Source: Microbacteriaceae bacterium
GTDB lineage: Bacteria > Actinomycetota > Actinomycetes > Actinomycetales > Microbacteriaceae
Length of the DNA: 64,000 nt
NCBI GenBank assembly: GCA_027487865.1
Contig: JAIYCT010000003.1
Location: forward strand, 1-64,000
Reading direction: 5' to 3'
The position numbers and the translations under genes were made by a program. Positions 63,867 to 64,000 of the stretch are shown here, piece by piece. The stretch's first letter is position 1. Every line of letters begins with the position of its first letter. Below the pieces are notes generated by a model. That model ran no database searches. It was not told where the DNA came from and saw nothing but the letters and a program-made list of their open reading frames with translations.

Positions 63867-64000
63867 TTAGCGCCCAGCACCGGAGTATGGCAATAGTGCC
63901 ATCTCGCGTGCATTCTTAATCGCGGTTGCGATCTTGCGCTGGTCCTGCACCGTTGCACCGGTGATACGACGAGCACGGATCTTGCCGCGGTCGGATACGA
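63867..64000 (-). CDS. rpsR: Ribosomal protein S18 (5' end outside window)
   Basis: The last 43 codons are inside the window, ending [10 protein letters not shown] and TAA at 63867-63869. [15 protein letters not shown] and [15 protein letters not shown] match the S18 C-terminal half. The Cys-containing N-terminus that would tell the zinc-binding form from the zinc-free form is not visible. Confidence 0.95.
   Translation of the reverse strand, partial: VSDRGKIRARRITGATVQDQRKIATAIKNAREMALLPYSGAGR

Overview
The window looks like chromosome from a compact actinobacterium, most likely Microbacteriaceae, and a small-genome freshwater member of the Luna/Rhodoluna/Aquiluna type is my best guess. This is inference. 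It rests on a moderate GC content, very tight gene packing (many 1-4 nt start/stop overlaps, convergent genes overlapping by tens of bases), frequent GTG/TTG starts, and the actinobacterial cluster fhaA-fhaB-pstP-rodA-pbpA-pknA-pknB with trpG/pabA and crgA. No insertion sequence, prophage, CRISPR array or rRNA gene was seen. Two tRNAs, both serine, are present.

Layout. 1-4523: 5' part of a very large secreted surface protein (minus strand, runs off the left edge). 4691-9056: tctC-tctB-tctA tripartite carboxylate transporter plus an MFS permease. 9352-12931: two tRNA-Ser genes interleaved with an LCP-family wall ligase, a HAD phosphatase and serS. 12980-16407: diacylglycerol kinase-like gene, a LuxR-type response regulator and an unusual histidine kinase. 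16377-21559: pheA, phosphoglucomutase, a VanY-type carboxypeptidase and a drug-type MFS pump. 21564-24064: TPP riboswitch with thiamine ABC transporter thiB-thiP, without an ATPase gene. 24003-29305: solitary DNA methyltransferase, GNAT, thioesterase, M13 peptidase, trhO, TRIC channel. 29452-40093: Ser/Thr-kinase and cell-elongation cluster, glutamine amidotransferase, crgA, rhomboid, cyclophilin. 40143-47910: SDR, DoxX-like protein, yefM-yoeB toxin-antitoxin pair, glycosyltransferase, O-antigen-ligase-like protein, MMPL transporter, esterase. 47855-51553: PIF1-like helicase, CopD-CtaG fusion, HU. 51832-55663: zinc block (rpsN, rpmG, rpmB of the cysteine-poor type, zur, znuB, znuC, znuA). 55705-59160: 2-oxoacid dehydrogenase E2, E1beta, E1alpha. 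59159-63093: holin-like protein, purB, two small membrane proteins, dnaB. 63094-63402: DnaA-box-rich spacer. 63403-64000: rplI and partial rpsR.

How parts work together. The fhaA-pknB block encodes signalling that controls polar wall growth: two kinases, one phosphatase and two FHA adaptors beside the RodA/PBP pair. LCP ligase, VanY peptidase, GT4, O-antigen-ligase-like protein and MMPL transporter are also envelope functions. The znuA promoter overlaps a Zur-box-like dyad. zur is the last gene of the znu operon and is followed by genes for zinc-free ribosomal proteins, so zinc import and zinc sparing are physically linked.

The most notable non-coding signals are five exact DnaA boxes upstream of dnaB, an ideal Shine-Dalgarno placed before an ATC codon for the O-antigen-ligase-like gene, a TPP riboswitch with a possible SD-sequestering hairpin, and short perfect palindromes before tctC, the response regulator and yefM. 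I did not find a whole multi-gene system that I can call new. The best candidates for something undescribed are the surface protein, the histidine kinase with two membrane blocks, and the DnaA-box spacer.
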